DNA of 64,000 nucleotides from Microbacterium commune (GTDB lineage: Bacteria > Actinomycetota > Actinomycetes > Actinomycetales > Microbacteriaceae), in assembly GCF_014836945.1 (NCBI RefSeq), contig NZ_JACSPX010000001.1, forward strand, positions 1,449,510 to 1,513,509. The letters run 5' to 3'. The position numbers and the translations under genes are program-made. The notes under the pieces are model-generated. The model was not told the DNA's origin, did no database searches, and saw only the letters and a program-made list of their open reading frames with translations. Below are positions 18,013 through 26,924 of the stretch, piece after piece. The first letter of the stretch is position 1. The number at the start of each line of letters is the position of its first letter.

Positions 18013-20201
18013 GCGGGCAGAGCACGGCGCAGGTCGAGATGACCGCCGCCGAGAAGGAAGAAGCCGAGCTCGCCGAGAAGGCGCGCCTCGAGGGCGGCAG
18101 CATGTGGGACGGCCCGGCACCGGGCAAGGCCGACAATTTCGGGCCCAGCTTCAGGCGCATGATCGGGCTGCTCAAGCCCTCCGCCTGGTGGTTCGCGCTG
18201 GTGTCGTTCTTCGGCGCCATCGGCGTCGTGCTCGCCGTCGCCGCGCCGAAGGTGCTCGGCGAGGCGACCAACGTCGTATACGAGGGATTCATCTCGAGCG
18301 TGCTCGGCCGGGGCTTCGGCGGTGCGCCCGGTTTCCCGCAGGGCACCAGCCGCGATCAGGTCGTCGAGGCGCTGCGCGGCACCGGACAGGACGAGTTCGC
18401 CAACATGATCTCGGCGATGGACGACTTCGCGGTCGGCGACGGAGTCGACTTCGAGCGCCTGCGCTGGATCATCATCGCCGTGCTGGCCATCTACGTCGTC
18501 TCCTCGATCCTCAGCTGGCTGCAGGGGTACGTGATCAACGTCATCATGGTGCGCACCATGTGGCGTCTGCGTGAGGACGTCGAGGCGAAGATCAACCGGC
18601 TGCCGCTGTCGTACTTCGACAAGGTGCAGCGCGGTGAGCTGATCTCACGCGTCACCAACGACATCGACAACATCACCCAGACCATGCAGCAGTCGCTCTC
18701 GGGCGCGCTCACCAGCGTGCTCACGGTGGTCGGCGTGCTGGTCATGATGTTCTCGATCTCGTGGCAGCTGGCGCTGGTCGCCCTCGTCTCGCTGCCGCTC
18801 ATGGGCGTCATCTTCGGCATCATCGGTCCGCGCTCGCAGAAGGCCTTCGGCACGCAGTGGCGCAAGGTCGGTCGTCTGAACGCGCGGGTGGAGGAGGCGT
18901 TCTCCGGTCACGCACTGGTGAAGGTGTTCGGCCGTGAGAAGGACGCCCTCGAGAGCTTCCAGGTCGAGAACGAGGAGCTGTTCCAGGCGGCGTTCAAGGC
19001 GCAGTTCCTCTCGGGCATCATCATGCCCGCGATGATGTTCGTCGGAAACCTGCAGTACGTCGGCATCGCGGTGCTCGGTGGACTGCTCGTCGCGGGCGGC
19101 AACCTGCGCCTCGGTGACGTGCAGGCGTTCATCCAGTACTCGCAGCAGTTCAGCCAGCCGCTCAGCGAGCTGGGCGGCATGGCCGCCGTCGTGCAGTCGG
19201 GCACCGCCTCGGCCGAGCGGGTGTTCGACCTGCTCGACGCCGAGGAGCAGGATCCGGATGCCGAAGACGCACCCTCCGCGCCGGAGGGCAAGGGCGTCAT
19301 CGAGTTCGAGCACGTCGCGTTCTCGTACACCTCCGATCGTCCGCTGATCACCGACCTGTCGTTCCGGGTGGAGCCGGGGCAGACCGTCGCGATCGTGGGA
19401 CCGACCGGCGCGGGCAAGACGACGCTCGTGAACCTCATCATGCGGTTCTACGAGCTCGACTCGGGCCGTATCCTGCTCGACGGTCAGGACATCTCCGAGC
19501 TGCGCCGCGACGACCTCCGTGCGCGCACGGGCATGGTCCTGCAGGATCCGTGGCTGTTCGCCGGCAGCATCCGCGAGAACATCCGCTACGGCAACGACGC
19601 GGCCACCGACGAGCAGATCGTCGCCGCGGCCGAGGCGACCTACGTCGACCGGTTCGTGCACTCGCTGCCCGAGGGCTACGAGACCGTGCTCGACGAAGAC
19701 GCCTCGAACGTCTCGGCGGGTGAGCGTCAGCTGATCACCATCGCCCGCGCCTTCGTGTCGCAGCCGTCGATCCTCATCCTCGACGAGGCGACGAGCGCGG
19801 TCGACACCCGCACCGAGCTGCTGCTGCAGCAGGCGATGGCGGCGCTTCGCGAGGGGCGCACGTCGTTCGTGATCGCCCATCGCCTGTCGACCATCCGCGA
19901 CGCCGACCTCATCCTGGTGATGGAGCACGGTGACATCGTCGAGCAGGGCGACCACGACGAGCTGATCGCCCGCCGCGGCGCGTACTGGCGGCTGTACCAG
20001 TCGCAGTTCGAGCAGGCGGCGACCGACATCGACGCCGAGGAGGCGATCACAGGCTCTGTGCCCGTGATCGTCGCCGAAGACGCGCACGATGAGCGCGAGG
20101 CGATCGTCGAGCAGAAGGTCATCGCCGCCCCTGACACCCGCCAGCTCGGCGAAGCGGTGAAGGAGGCCGAGTCGACGGCATCCGACCCTGAACGCGGCTG
20201 A
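18009..20201 (+). CDS. ABC exporter half-transporter, catalytic subunit
   Basis: This 730-residue partner of the preceding gene starts at a GTG overlapping its stop. A charged leader of about 50 residues (AAEKEEAELAEKARLEGG) precedes a six-helix exporter domain. The nucleotide-binding domain has Walker A GPTGAGKTT, signature NVSAGERQLITIARA, Walker B ILILDEATSAVD with the catalytic Glu, and the H-loop IAHRLSTI. Together with the degenerate first subunit it should form one heterodimeric multidrug or lipid exporter. A C-terminal extension of about 60 acidic residues is unusual. The substrate is unknown. Confidence 0.93.
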   Translation: MSGQSTAQVEMTAAEKEEAELAEKARLEGGSMWDGPAPGKADNFGPSFRRMIGLLKPSAWWFALVSFFGAIGVVLAVAAPKVLGEATNVVYEGFISSVLGRGFGGAPGFPQGTSRDQVVEALRGTGQDEFANMISAMDDFAVGDGVDFERLRWIIIAVLAIYVVSSILSWLQGYVINVIMVRTMWRLREDVEAKINRLPLSYFDKVQRGELISRVTNDIDNITQTMQQSLSGALTSVLTVVGVLVMMFSISWQLALVALVSLPLMGVIFGIIGPRSQKAFGTQWRKVGRLNARVEEAFSGHALVKVFGREKDALESFQVENEELFQAAFKAQFLSGIIMPAMMFVGNLQYVGIAVLGGLLVAGGNLRLGDVQAFIQYSQQFSQPLSELGGMAAVVQSGTASAERVFDLLDAEEQDPDAEDAPSAPEGKGVIEFEHVAFSYTSDRPLITDLSFRVEPGQTVAIVGPTGAGKTTLVNLIMRFYELDSGRILLDGQDISELRRDDLRARTGMVLQDPWLFAGSIRENIRYGNDAATDEQIVAAAEATYVDRFVHSLPEGYETVLDEDASNVSAGERQLITIARAFVSQPSILILDEATSAVDTRTELLLQQAMAALREGRTSFVIAHRLSTIRDADLILVMEHGDIVEQGDHDELIARRGAYWRLYQSQFEQAATDIDAEEAITGSVPVIVAEDAHDEREAIVEQKVIAAPDTRQLGEAVKEAESTASDPERG

Positions 20202-20248
20202 TCCCGCGGGGTGCTCGGCTGTCCGTCGGCGCCCCGTCGGAGGGGCGG

Positions 20249-21856
20249 TCAGTCGTTGTCGAGGCCGAGGAGCGCGAGCGGGTGGGTCAGTCGCCACCAG
20301 GCACTCGGCTGGGTGATGTCGTCGGCGAGCGAGACCGAGGCGGTCGCGGTGCCGATGGGGCCCTCGACGGTGAGGGTGCCGACCTCAGCGCCCGCTGACC
20401 TCTTGTCGCCGAGCGAGAACGAGGTCGTGGCCGACGCGTCGGAGCCGTTCCAGAGCAGCACGCGCGCGTCGGCATCCGTCACCACGTCGACGCGATCGCC
20501 CCACTCGGTGCTGACTCGGCCGACCACGGTTCGCGAGGGAACGGACGGCGGCTGCTCGGCGAGCGTCGTCTCCATCTCGGACAGAAGCTGACGGGTCGCA
20601 TCCAACCGCTCAGTGTTCCCGACCTGCCCGAGCACCGAGGTGTACAGGCGCACGGTGGTGTCGCCGAACGCGACGTCCTTCGCGGTGAGCAGGTGCCAGC
20701 GCGTCAGCGTCCCCGTCTTCACCCCGACCACACCCGGGTCGTCGAGCATCTGGTTGGTGTTGGTGACCACTCCCGCACCGGGGATGTCGGCCGAGCGGGT
20801 GGCGACGATCTCGGCGAAGACGGGATTCGCCATCGCGAGCTCGGCGATCTGGATCAGCGCTGCGGGCGGCGCCACATTCGCTTCGCTGAAACCCGAGGGG
20901 GAGGCGAGGGTGACGCCCTCGATGCCGCGGTCGCTGAGCCACTTCGCCGACGCCTCGGCGAACCCGCGCTGCGAGCCCCAGATCTCCTTCGCGAGGCGGT
21001 CGATGTAGTTGTTCGCCGAGCCCAGCATGACGCCCTGCAGCATCTGATACTCGGTCAGGCTGCCGCCGACCGGCACATCGAGCGACGACTGGTCCATGCT
21101 GCGGTAGCGCCAGAACTCGCGGGCGTCCGCGAGGGTGAAGGCGAAGCTCGGGCCCTGCTCGCCGACCTTCAGCGGCAGCTCGTCGAGCACCATCATCACG
21201 CTGACCACCTTCGAGATGCTCGCGATCTCGCCGGCCGACGCGGTGGACGCGACCGGTGTCATGCCCTGGATGCCCACGGCCGCACTGCCCGTGGTGGGCC
21301 ACGTCATGGTCGCGGCCGGAGCGGGAGCGATCTCGATGGTGGATGCCTCGACCACCGGCGCCACCTCGTCCAGCGGCCACAGCAGCATGGTCGAGACGTA
21401 CGCGCCGCACAGCGCGAGGACGAAGCCGAGCGGCAGGAGCACGCGAGGACGACGCCACTCCGGGGTGAGCCGGGCACCGGCGAAGAGGTCGCGCGGCTGC
21501 GCCCCCCGCACGTGCTCGTCGAGCAGGTCGGACGGCTCCAACCAGGTCAGCGCGGTGGGAGGGCGGGCGGCGTCCGCCCACTCCGTCTGAGACTCACCGC
21601 CCGTGTGCGACTCCTCGGCTGCGCGGGGCTCCTCGGCTGCGCGGGAGCGGGTTCCCGCGGGCTCCGCGGTCGGCAGCGCCGCGTCGGGGGCATCCCCAGC
21701 CGCAGCATCCTCGACGGCGAACCGCTCCGGTCCGAGGCTCTCGCCGAACGCGGGAAGCGCCGCCGCACCGGCGGAGGGATGCTCGGCGCGTGCGCGAGTG
21801 CGCTCGCGCACGGCACGGCGCGTCGCCGGCGTCGTCGACTTGGGGGGAGGTGTCAC
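20249..21856 (-). CDS. D-alanyl-D-alanine carboxypeptidase, membrane-anchored (S11 type)
   Basis: This 535-residue protein has a long cytoplasmic N-terminal region of about 140 residues, one membrane segment (VLLPLGFVLALCGAYVSTML) and an extracytoplasmic penicillin-binding domain. The three active-site motifs are present in order: SISK (SxxK), SAN (SxN, in MLGSANNYIDRL) and KTGT. It should trim the terminal D-Ala of peptidoglycan stem peptides. The GTG start at 21856 has TAGCGT six bases before it and no Shine-Dalgarno sequence, supporting a leaderless start. It is divergent from the thiamine riboswitch unit and convergent with the ABC exporter. Confidence 0.9.
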   Translation of the reverse strand: MTPPPKSTTPATRRAVRERTRARAEHPSAGAAALPAFGESLGPERFAVEDAAAGDAPDAALPTAEPAGTRSRAAEEPRAAEESHTGGESQTEWADAARPPTALTWLEPSDLLDEHVRGAQPRDLFAGARLTPEWRRPRVLLPLGFVLALCGAYVSTMLLWPLDEVAPVVEASTIEIAPAPAATMTWPTTGSAAVGIQGMTPVASTASAGEIASISKVVSVMMVLDELPLKVGEQGPSFAFTLADAREFWRYRSMDQSSLDVPVGGSLTEYQMLQGVMLGSANNYIDRLAKEIWGSQRGFAEASAKWLSDRGIEGVTLASPSGFSEANVAPPAALIQIAELAMANPVFAEIVATRSADIPGAGVVTNTNQMLDDPGVVGVKTGTLTRWHLLTAKDVAFGDTTVRLYTSVLGQVGNTERLDATRQLLSEMETTLAEQPPSVPSRTVVGRVSTEWGDRVDVVTDADARVLLWNGSDASATTSFSLGDKRSAGAEVGTLTVEGPIGTATASVSLADDITQPSAWWRLTHPLALLGLDND

Positions 21857-21935
21857 GCGACCACGCTACAGCCCGGTGTTTCACGGAACGAAACGCCCGC
21901 CCCGGATGGTGGCGACCGGGGCTATGATCGTGCCA

Positions 21936-22024
21936 TCACCACGGGAGTCCGGACAGCCGGGCTGAGAGGAAGCGATCCGCGCTTCGACCGTCGAACCTGA
22001 TCCGGATCATGCCGGCGCAGGGAG
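21936..22024 (+). promoter_or_regulatory. TPP riboswitch (THI box)
   Basis: The conserved TPP aptamer strings appear in order and spacing: ACGGGAGTCC, GGCTGAGAGG, then GAACCTGATCCGGATCATGC followed by CGGCGCAGGGA. The element ends a few bases before the ribosome-binding site of the ykoE-like gene at 22033. It should therefore shut down translation when thiamine pyrophosphate is high. GCAGGGAGGAG overlaps the expected Shine-Dalgarno region, favouring translational control. Confidence 0.95.
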
Positions 22025-22032
22025 GAGTTCAG

Positions 22033-22677
22033 ATGAGCACGTCCATGTCCGCGTCCACCGCGCAGACCACCCCCGCACCCGCCGCTCGCAACCTGCGCTG
22101 GCGCGTCGTCGACATCGTCGTCGCCGCCGTGCTCGGCGTCGCGATCGGCCTGCTGTTCTGGGGCTGGAACATCATCGGCGGCGCCTGGTTCGGGGCCGCC
22201 GACGCCCTGACCCCCGGATTCGGCGGCATCGCCGTCGGCATCTGGCTGATCGGCGGCGTCATCGGCGGACTCGTGATCCGCAAGCCCGGCGCCGCTCTCG
22301 TCGTCGAGCTGATCGCCGCGATCATCTCCATGCTCATCGGCAACGTGTGGGGCGTCTCGACCGTGCTCTCCGGGCTCGTGCAGGGTCTCGGCGCCGAACT
22401 GATCTTCGCGCTGTTCCTCTACCGCCGGTTCGGCATCGTCGTCGCCGCCCTCTCGGGCGTGGGTGCGGCGGTGGCCGCGTGGGTCTTCGAGATGTTCTAC
22501 GGCTCGTCGCCGAACTTCCTCAAGAGCATCGAGTTCAACGCGATCTACCTCGGTGCGCTCGTCATCTCGGGTGCGCTGCTGGCCGGCGTGGTCGGCTGGC
22601 TGCTCGTGCGCGCGCTCGCCTCGACGGGGGCGCTGAGCCGGTTCGCGGCCGGCCGGGAAGTGCGCCAGGAGGTCTGA
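22033..22677 (+). CDS. ykoE: ECF transporter substrate-binding (S) component for thiamine/HMP, YkoE family
   Basis: This 214-residue integral membrane protein has about six hydrophobic helices, with WRVVDIVVAAVLGVAIGLLF at the start and the GxxN-type turn ELIAAIISMLIGNVWGVST in the middle. It matches the YkoE family of S-components that bind thiamine or its pyrimidine moiety. It lies directly under a TPP riboswitch and is followed by the energising ATPase and the T-component, completing an ECF importer. The ATG at 22033 is chosen over one at 22009 because the latter lies inside the aptamer. Confidence 0.92.
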   Translation: MSTSMSASTAQTTPAPAARNLRWRVVDIVVAAVLGVAIGLLFWGWNIIGGAWFGAADALTPGFGGIAVGIWLIGGVIGGLVIRKPGAALVVELIAAIISMLIGNVWGVSTVLSGLVQGLGAELIFALFLYRRFGIVVAALSGVGAAVAAWVFEMFYGSSPNFLKSIEFNAIYLGALVISGALLAGVVGWLLVRALASTGALSRFAAGREVRQEV

Positions 22678-22679
22678 GC

Positions 22680-24179
22680 GTGTCGTCTCCGGCTCGCGTC
22701 ACCGCGAACGGGTGGGGCTGGCGCTACGCCGGCCGACGGCTGCCCGCGGTCAGCGACGTCTCGTTCACCATCGAGCCCGGCGAGCGGGTGCTGCTGCTGG
22801 GTGCCTCGGGTGCGGGCAAGTCGACGCTGCTCGCCGGCCTCGCCGGCGTGCTCGGCGACGCTGATGAGGGCGAGCGCACCGGTGCGCTGCTCGTCGACGG
22901 GGCCGCGCCCGAGTCGCAGCGAGGGCGGATCGGCCTGGTGCTGCAGGACCCGGATGCCGGGGTCGTGCTGTCGAAGGTCGGCGATGACGTGGCCTTCGGC
23001 TGCGAGAACCTCGGCGTGCCGGCAGACGAGATCCCCGGCCGCGTCGCATCGGCGCTCGAGTCCGTCGGTCTCGATGTGCCGCTGGATCGTCCCACGAAGG
23101 CCCTCTCGGGTGGCCAGAAGCAGCGCCTCGCGCTGGCCGGCGCCCTCGCGATGCAGCCCGGCCTGCTGCTGCTCGACGAGCCGACCGCGAACCTCGACCC
23201 GACCGGGGTGCGGGAGGTGCGCGACAGCGTCGGCAGGGCGCTGGATGCCACCGGCGCCACGTTCGTCGTCGTCGAGCACCGCACCGAGGTCTGGCTCGAC
23301 CTGCTGACCCGCGTCATCGTGCTCGCCGCCGACGGCGGCCTGCTCGCAGACGGTCCGCCCGCGGTCGTGTTCGCGCAGCACGGCGATGCGCTCGCCGATG
23401 CCGGAGTGTGGGTGCCCCACCACGACATCGATGTGCCGGTGCTCCCGTCCGCCGATCCCGTGACGGGCGCGGTGCTCGAGACGGCCGATCTCGCCGTGTC
23501 GCGTGACGGTCGCACCGCCGTGCAGAGCAGACTCGAGCTGCGGATACCGTGCGCGGCGGCGACGGTCGTCACCGGACCCAACGGTGCCGGCAAGTCCACG
23601 CTCGCGCTCACCCTCGCGGGTCTGCTGCCGGAACTGCAGGGAACGGTGCTCGCCGCACCCGACCTGGCCGGCCGATCCGGCCGCCGGCCCTCGCGCTGGA
23701 GGTCGCGTGAGCTGCTGACCCGGATCGGAACCGTCTTCCAGGAGCCGGAGCACCAGTTCCTCGCCCGGACTCTGCGCGACGAGCTGGCCGTCGGTCCCCG
23801 GGCGCTCCGGCTGTCTGACACGCAGGTCGATGCGGTCGTCGACGACCTTCTCGAGCGCCTGCACCTCGCTCCGCTCGCGCTCGCGAATCCGTTCACGCTC
23901 AGCGGCGGACAGAAGCGGCGGCTGTCGGTGGCGACCGTGCTGGCGGCCGCTCCGCAGGTGCTCGTGCTCGATGAGCCCACCTTCGGTCAGGATCGACGCG
24001 GATGGATCGGGCTCGTGGAGCTGCTGCAGGCCGAGGTCCGCGCGGGTCGCACGGTGATCGCCGTCAGTCACGATGACGCGGTGGTGCGCCACCTCGGCGG
24101 GCATCGCATCCAGCTCGATCCGGCGCCGGGAGACGACCATCGGCCATCGCCGGCTGACGTCCGAAGGGGGCGGCGATGA
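22680..24179 (+). CDS. ykoD: ECF transporter double ATPase (YkoD-like)
   Basis: This 499-residue protein carries two complete ABC ATPase domains in tandem. The first has GASGAGKST, LSGGQKQRLALAGAL and LLLLDEPTANLDP. The second has GPNGAGKST, LSGGQKRRLSVATVL and VLVLDEPTFGQDR. Fusing both ATPases of an ECF importer into one chain is the YkoD arrangement. The GTG at 22680 follows the ykoE stop by two bases, and the stop overlaps the T-component ATG (ATGA). It should power uptake of thiamine or hydroxymethylpyrimidine. Confidence 0.93.
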   Translation: MSSPARVTANGWGWRYAGRRLPAVSDVSFTIEPGERVLLLGASGAGKSTLLAGLAGVLGDADEGERTGALLVDGAAPESQRGRIGLVLQDPDAGVVLSKVGDDVAFGCENLGVPADEIPGRVASALESVGLDVPLDRPTKALSGGQKQRLALAGALAMQPGLLLLDEPTANLDPTGVREVRDSVGRALDATGATFVVVEHRTEVWLDLLTRVIVLAADGGLLADGPPAVVFAQHGDALADAGVWVPHHDIDVPVLPSADPVTGAVLETADLAVSRDGRTAVQSRLELRIPCAAATVVTGPNGAGKSTLALTLAGLLPELQGTVLAAPDLAGRSGRRPSRWRSRELLTRIGTVFQEPEHQFLARTLRDELAVGPRALRLSDTQVDAVVDDLLERLHLAPLALANPFTLSGGQKRRLSVATVLAAAPQVLVLDEPTFGQDRRGWIGLVELLQAEVRAGRTVIAVSHDDAVVRHLGGHRIQLDPAPGDDHRPSPADVRRGRR

Positions 24180-24994
24180 CGACCACGACGACCCGTTCGA
24201 CGTCGACGCGGTCCACTCCTCCCGGCGCAGCCGATCGCCCGGTATGGCTCGACGGGGTGAATCCCGTCACGAAGATCGTGCTCGCGCTGCTGCTGTCGGT
24301 GCCGCTGTTCGCGTCGATCGACCCGGTGAGCGCCCTGGTGGCCATCGCCCTGCAGCTGCTCTGCCTGCCGTTGACCGGCCTGCCCGTGCGCACCGTGCTG
24401 CTGCGGCTGCTGCCCATCGCCCTGTTCTCGCCGATCGCCGGACTCAGCATGCTGCTCTACGCCGAGCCGGAGGGGGAGGTGTTCTTCCGCTTCGGCTTCG
24501 CCGCCATCAGCGAGGGGTCGATCGCGCTCGCCGTGGCGGTGACGCTGCGCGTGATCGCCCTCGGTCTGCCGACCATCCTGCTGTTCGGACGCACGGATCC
24601 GACCGAGCTCGGCGATGCCCTCGCGCAGGTCGCGCACCTGCCGAGCCGGTTCGTGCTCGGGGCGCTGGCCGGAGCGAGGATGCTGGGGCTCTTCATCGAC
24701 GACTGGCGCACCATGTCGCTGGCCCGACGTGCGCGGGGTGTGGGTGATCACGGCGCGCTGCGTCGCTTCTTCTCGATGGCCTTCGTCCTGCTCGTCTTCG
24801 CGGTGCGCCGCGGCACCAAGCTGGCGATGGCGATGGAGGCGCGGGGGTTCGGCTCGGGAATCGAGCGCACGTGGTCGCGTCCCTCGCGCCTGCACGCGCG
24901 CGATGGTGCGGCGCTGCTCGGCGGCATCGCGATCATGGCACTCGCCATCGCCGCGGCGGTCGTGACAGGGGTCTTCCGGTTCGTGTGGAGCTGA
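24176..24994 (+). CDS. ykoC: ECF transporter transmembrane (T) component, YkoC-like
   Basis: This 272-residue membrane protein completes the ykoEDC importer. A hydrophilic Thr/Ser-rich leader ([20 protein letters not shown]) precedes hydrophobic segments such as VTKIVLALLLSVPLFASI. The coupling helices carry the two Ala-Arg-Gly signatures of EcfT proteins, MSLARRARGVG and MAMEARGFGSG, which contact the ATPases. The start overlaps the ATPase stop by four bases. Expression should follow the upstream TPP riboswitch. Confidence 0.9.
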   Translation: MTTTTTRSTSTRSTPPGAADRPVWLDGVNPVTKIVLALLLSVPLFASIDPVSALVAIALQLLCLPLTGLPVRTVLLRLLPIALFSPIAGLSMLLYAEPEGEVFFRFGFAAISEGSIALAVAVTLRVIALGLPTILLFGRTDPTELGDALAQVAHLPSRFVLGALAGARMLGLFIDDWRTMSLARRARGVGDHGALRRFFSMAFVLLVFAVRRGTKLAMAMEARGFGSGIERTWSRPSRLHARDGAALLGGIAIMALAIAAAVVTGVFRFVWS

Positions 24995-25178
24995 CTCGGT
25001 ACCCGTCGTCGGGCGAGGCGCTGTCGTAGGCTCGTTCGCGACGAGGGTCCATGGTCTCAGCATCCATCCGCCCGCATCCGCCGGGGCACTCATCCGTCGG
25101 GACACTCGGGGCCACGTATGCTGAGACTCAGTCGCATTCGGCGTCCGACCGAGGCCGAGCCGTTCGAAGGAGAACACG

Positions 25179-25940
25179 ATGCAGATCACGGGACAGGGCG
25201 CGCTCATCACGGGCGGCGCCAGCGGACTCGGGCTCGCCACGGCGCGCAGGCTCTCGGCCGCCGGAGCGCGGGTCGCGATCATCGACCTGCCGTCCTCCGC
25301 GGGTGAGGAGATCGCCGCCGAGCTCGGCGGGCTGTTCCTGCCTGCCGACGTGACGAGTTCCGAGCAGATCGCCGCCGCCGTGGCATCCGCGCACACCGTC
25401 GCACCGCTGCGCATCGTCGTCAACTGCGCGGGCATCGCCCCGCCGGCGAAGGTTCTCGACCGGGACGGCAACCCCGCCGACCTCGACGCGTTCGAGCGCA
25501 TCGTGCGCATCAACCTCGTGGGCACCTTCAATGTCATCTCGCAGGCCGCGGCCGTCATCGCCCAGACCGAGCCGACCGACGGCGGCGATCGAGGCGTCAT
25601 CGTGAACACCGCCAGTGTCGCCGCGTTCGACGGACAGATCGGACAGCCCGCCTACTCGGCATCGAAGGGCGGAGTGCACGCCATGACGCTGCCGATCGCA
25701 CGAGAGCTCGCGCGTCACGGCATCCGGGTCTGCACGATCGCTCCCGGCATCATGGAGACCCCGATGCTCGCCGGCCTCCCGCAGGCCGCCCAGGACTCCC
25801 TCGGTCAGCAGGTGCCGTATCCGTCGCGCCTCGGCAGGCCCGACGAGTATGCGGCCCTCGTCGAGCACATCGTCACCAACGGCTACCTCAACGGCGAGAC
25901 CATCCGTCTCGACGGCGCCATCCGCATGGCCCCGAAGTAA
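25179..25940 (+). CDS. SDR dehydrogenase, 3-hydroxyacyl-CoA dehydrogenase type II-like
   Basis: This is a 253-residue classical short-chain dehydrogenase. The NAD-binding TGGASGLG is at 11-18, NCAG at 82-85, and the catalytic set is Ser146, Tyr159 and Lys163 (YSASK). The segment IAPGIMETPMLAGLP and the overall pattern are closest to 3-hydroxyacyl-CoA / 2-methyl-3-hydroxybutyryl-CoA dehydrogenases used in fatty-acid or isoleucine breakdown. GAAGGAG precedes the ATG. A palindrome and then another SDR gene follow in the same direction, so the two may form one unit. Confidence 0.85.
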   Translation: MQITGQGALITGGASGLGLATARRLSAAGARVAIIDLPSSAGEEIAAELGGLFLPADVTSSEQIAAAVASAHTVAPLRIVVNCAGIAPPAKVLDRDGNPADLDAFERIVRINLVGTFNVISQAAAVIAQTEPTDGGDRGVIVNTASVAAFDGQIGQPAYSASKGGVHAMTLPIARELARHGIRVCTIAPGIMETPMLAGLPQAAQDSLGQQVPYPSRLGRPDEYAALVEHIVTNGYLNGETIRLDGAIRMAPK

Positions 25941-25955
25941 CCCCCCGCCGGCCCG

Positions 25956-26012
25956 TCGAATCGCTCATATTGCCTCGAAACCCTCCGGGTTCGAGCAATA
26001 TGAGCGATTCGA
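25956..26012. repeat. Palindrome between the two SDR genes (different sequence from the main family)
   Basis: Perfect 18-base arms are present: TCGAATCGCTCATATTGC at 25956-25973 and its reverse complement at 25995-26012. Inside them, TCGAAACCC and GGGTTCGA extend the stem with one bulge. It lies 16 bases after the first SDR stop and ends just before the ribosome-binding site of the second. It shares only the ATGAG core with the seven-copy family, so it is treated as a separate element. Confidence 0.9.
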
Positions 26013-26038
26013 AGCCAGAGACCTCCAGGAGAGAAACC

Positions 26039-26869
26039 ATGTCCCTTGCAGGCAAGACCATTCTGATGTCGGGCGGCAGCCGCGGCATCGGCCTCGCCAT
26101 CGCGCTGCGCGCTGCGGCCGACGGCGCCAACATCGCGATGCTCGCCAAGACCGACACCCCGCATCCGAAGCTCGAGGGCACGGTGCATTCCGCGGCCGAC
26201 GCGATCCGCGCGGCCGGCGGGCAGGCTCTGCCGATCGTGGGCGATGTGCGCGACGATGCCCAGGTCACCGAGGCCGTCCTGAAGACGCAGGGCGAGTTCG
26301 GCGGCATCGACGTCGTCATCAACAACGCCAGCGTCATCGACCTGTCGCGCTCGCTCGACCTGTCCGCCAAGAAGTACGACCTCATGCAGGACGTGAACGT
26401 GCGCGGCACCTTCATGCTCTCCCGCGCGGCCGTGCCCGTGCTGCGCGACTCGGCGAACCCGCACATCCTGTCGCTGTCGCCCCCGCTGAACCTCTCGCCC
26501 AAGTGGCTGGGCGCGCACACCGGGTACACGCTGGCGAAGTACGGCATGACGATGGCGACGCTGGGTCTGGCTGCCGAGTTCGCGGATGCCGGCATCGCAG
26601 CGAACACGCTGTGGCCGCGCACCACGATCGCCACCGCGGCCGTGCAGAACCTGCTGGGCGGCGACCGGGTGATGGCGGCCAGCCGCACCGCCGACATCTA
26701 CGCCGACGCCGCGTATTCGGTGATCACCAAGCACGCCTCGTCGTACACCGGTCAGACCCTGATCGTCGAGGACGTGCTCGAGGCCGACGGGGTCACCGAC
26801 TTCTCGTCGTACGCCGCGGTGCCGGGCACGCCGGACGACCGCCTGTTCCCGGACATCTTCCTCGACTGA
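26039..26869 (+). CDS. SDR oxidoreductase, HSDL2-like
   Basis: This 276-residue short-chain dehydrogenase has the cofactor loop SGGSRGIG at 11-18, INNAS near 95, and the catalytic Tyr163 and Lys167 in YTLAKYGM. The segment LSLSPPLNLSPKWLG before the Tyr and the WPRTTIATAAVQN loop after it are typical of the HSDL2-like branch, linked to fatty-acyl metabolism. The ATG at 26039 follows AGGAGAG. With the upstream SDR it suggests a small lipid-oxidation unit; the substrate cannot be read. Confidence 0.85.
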   Translation: MSLAGKTILMSGGSRGIGLAIALRAAADGANIAMLAKTDTPHPKLEGTVHSAADAIRAAGGQALPIVGDVRDDAQVTEAVLKTQGEFGGIDVVINNASVIDLSRSLDLSAKKYDLMQDVNVRGTFMLSRAAVPVLRDSANPHILSLSPPLNLSPKWLGAHTGYTLAKYGMTMATLGLAAEFADAGIAANTLWPRTTIATAAVQNLLGGDRVMAASRTADIYADAAYSVITKHASSYTGQTLIVEDVLEADGVTDFSSYAAVPGTPDDRLFPDIFLD

Positions 26870-26896
26870 CCGGCCGGCCGGCCGACTGACCGGCCG
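26863..26896 (+). repeat. 20-bp-period duplication over the SDR stop codon
   Basis: CGACTGACCGGCCG occurs at 26863-26876, spanning the stop of the SDR gene, and again at 26883-26896. Degraded further copies continue to about 26920. The rest of this short spacer before the convergent TauE gene holds only this GC-rich repeat. Confidence 0.75.
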
Positions 26897-26924
26897 CGCG
26901 ATTGACCGGCTGACCGGCCGCGCC

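Noticed and set aside
25055-25125. Spaced inverted repeat CTCAGCAT / ATGCTGAG upstream of the first SDR gene
   Set aside because: The arms are eight bases and more than 50 bases apart; likely chance at this GC content.
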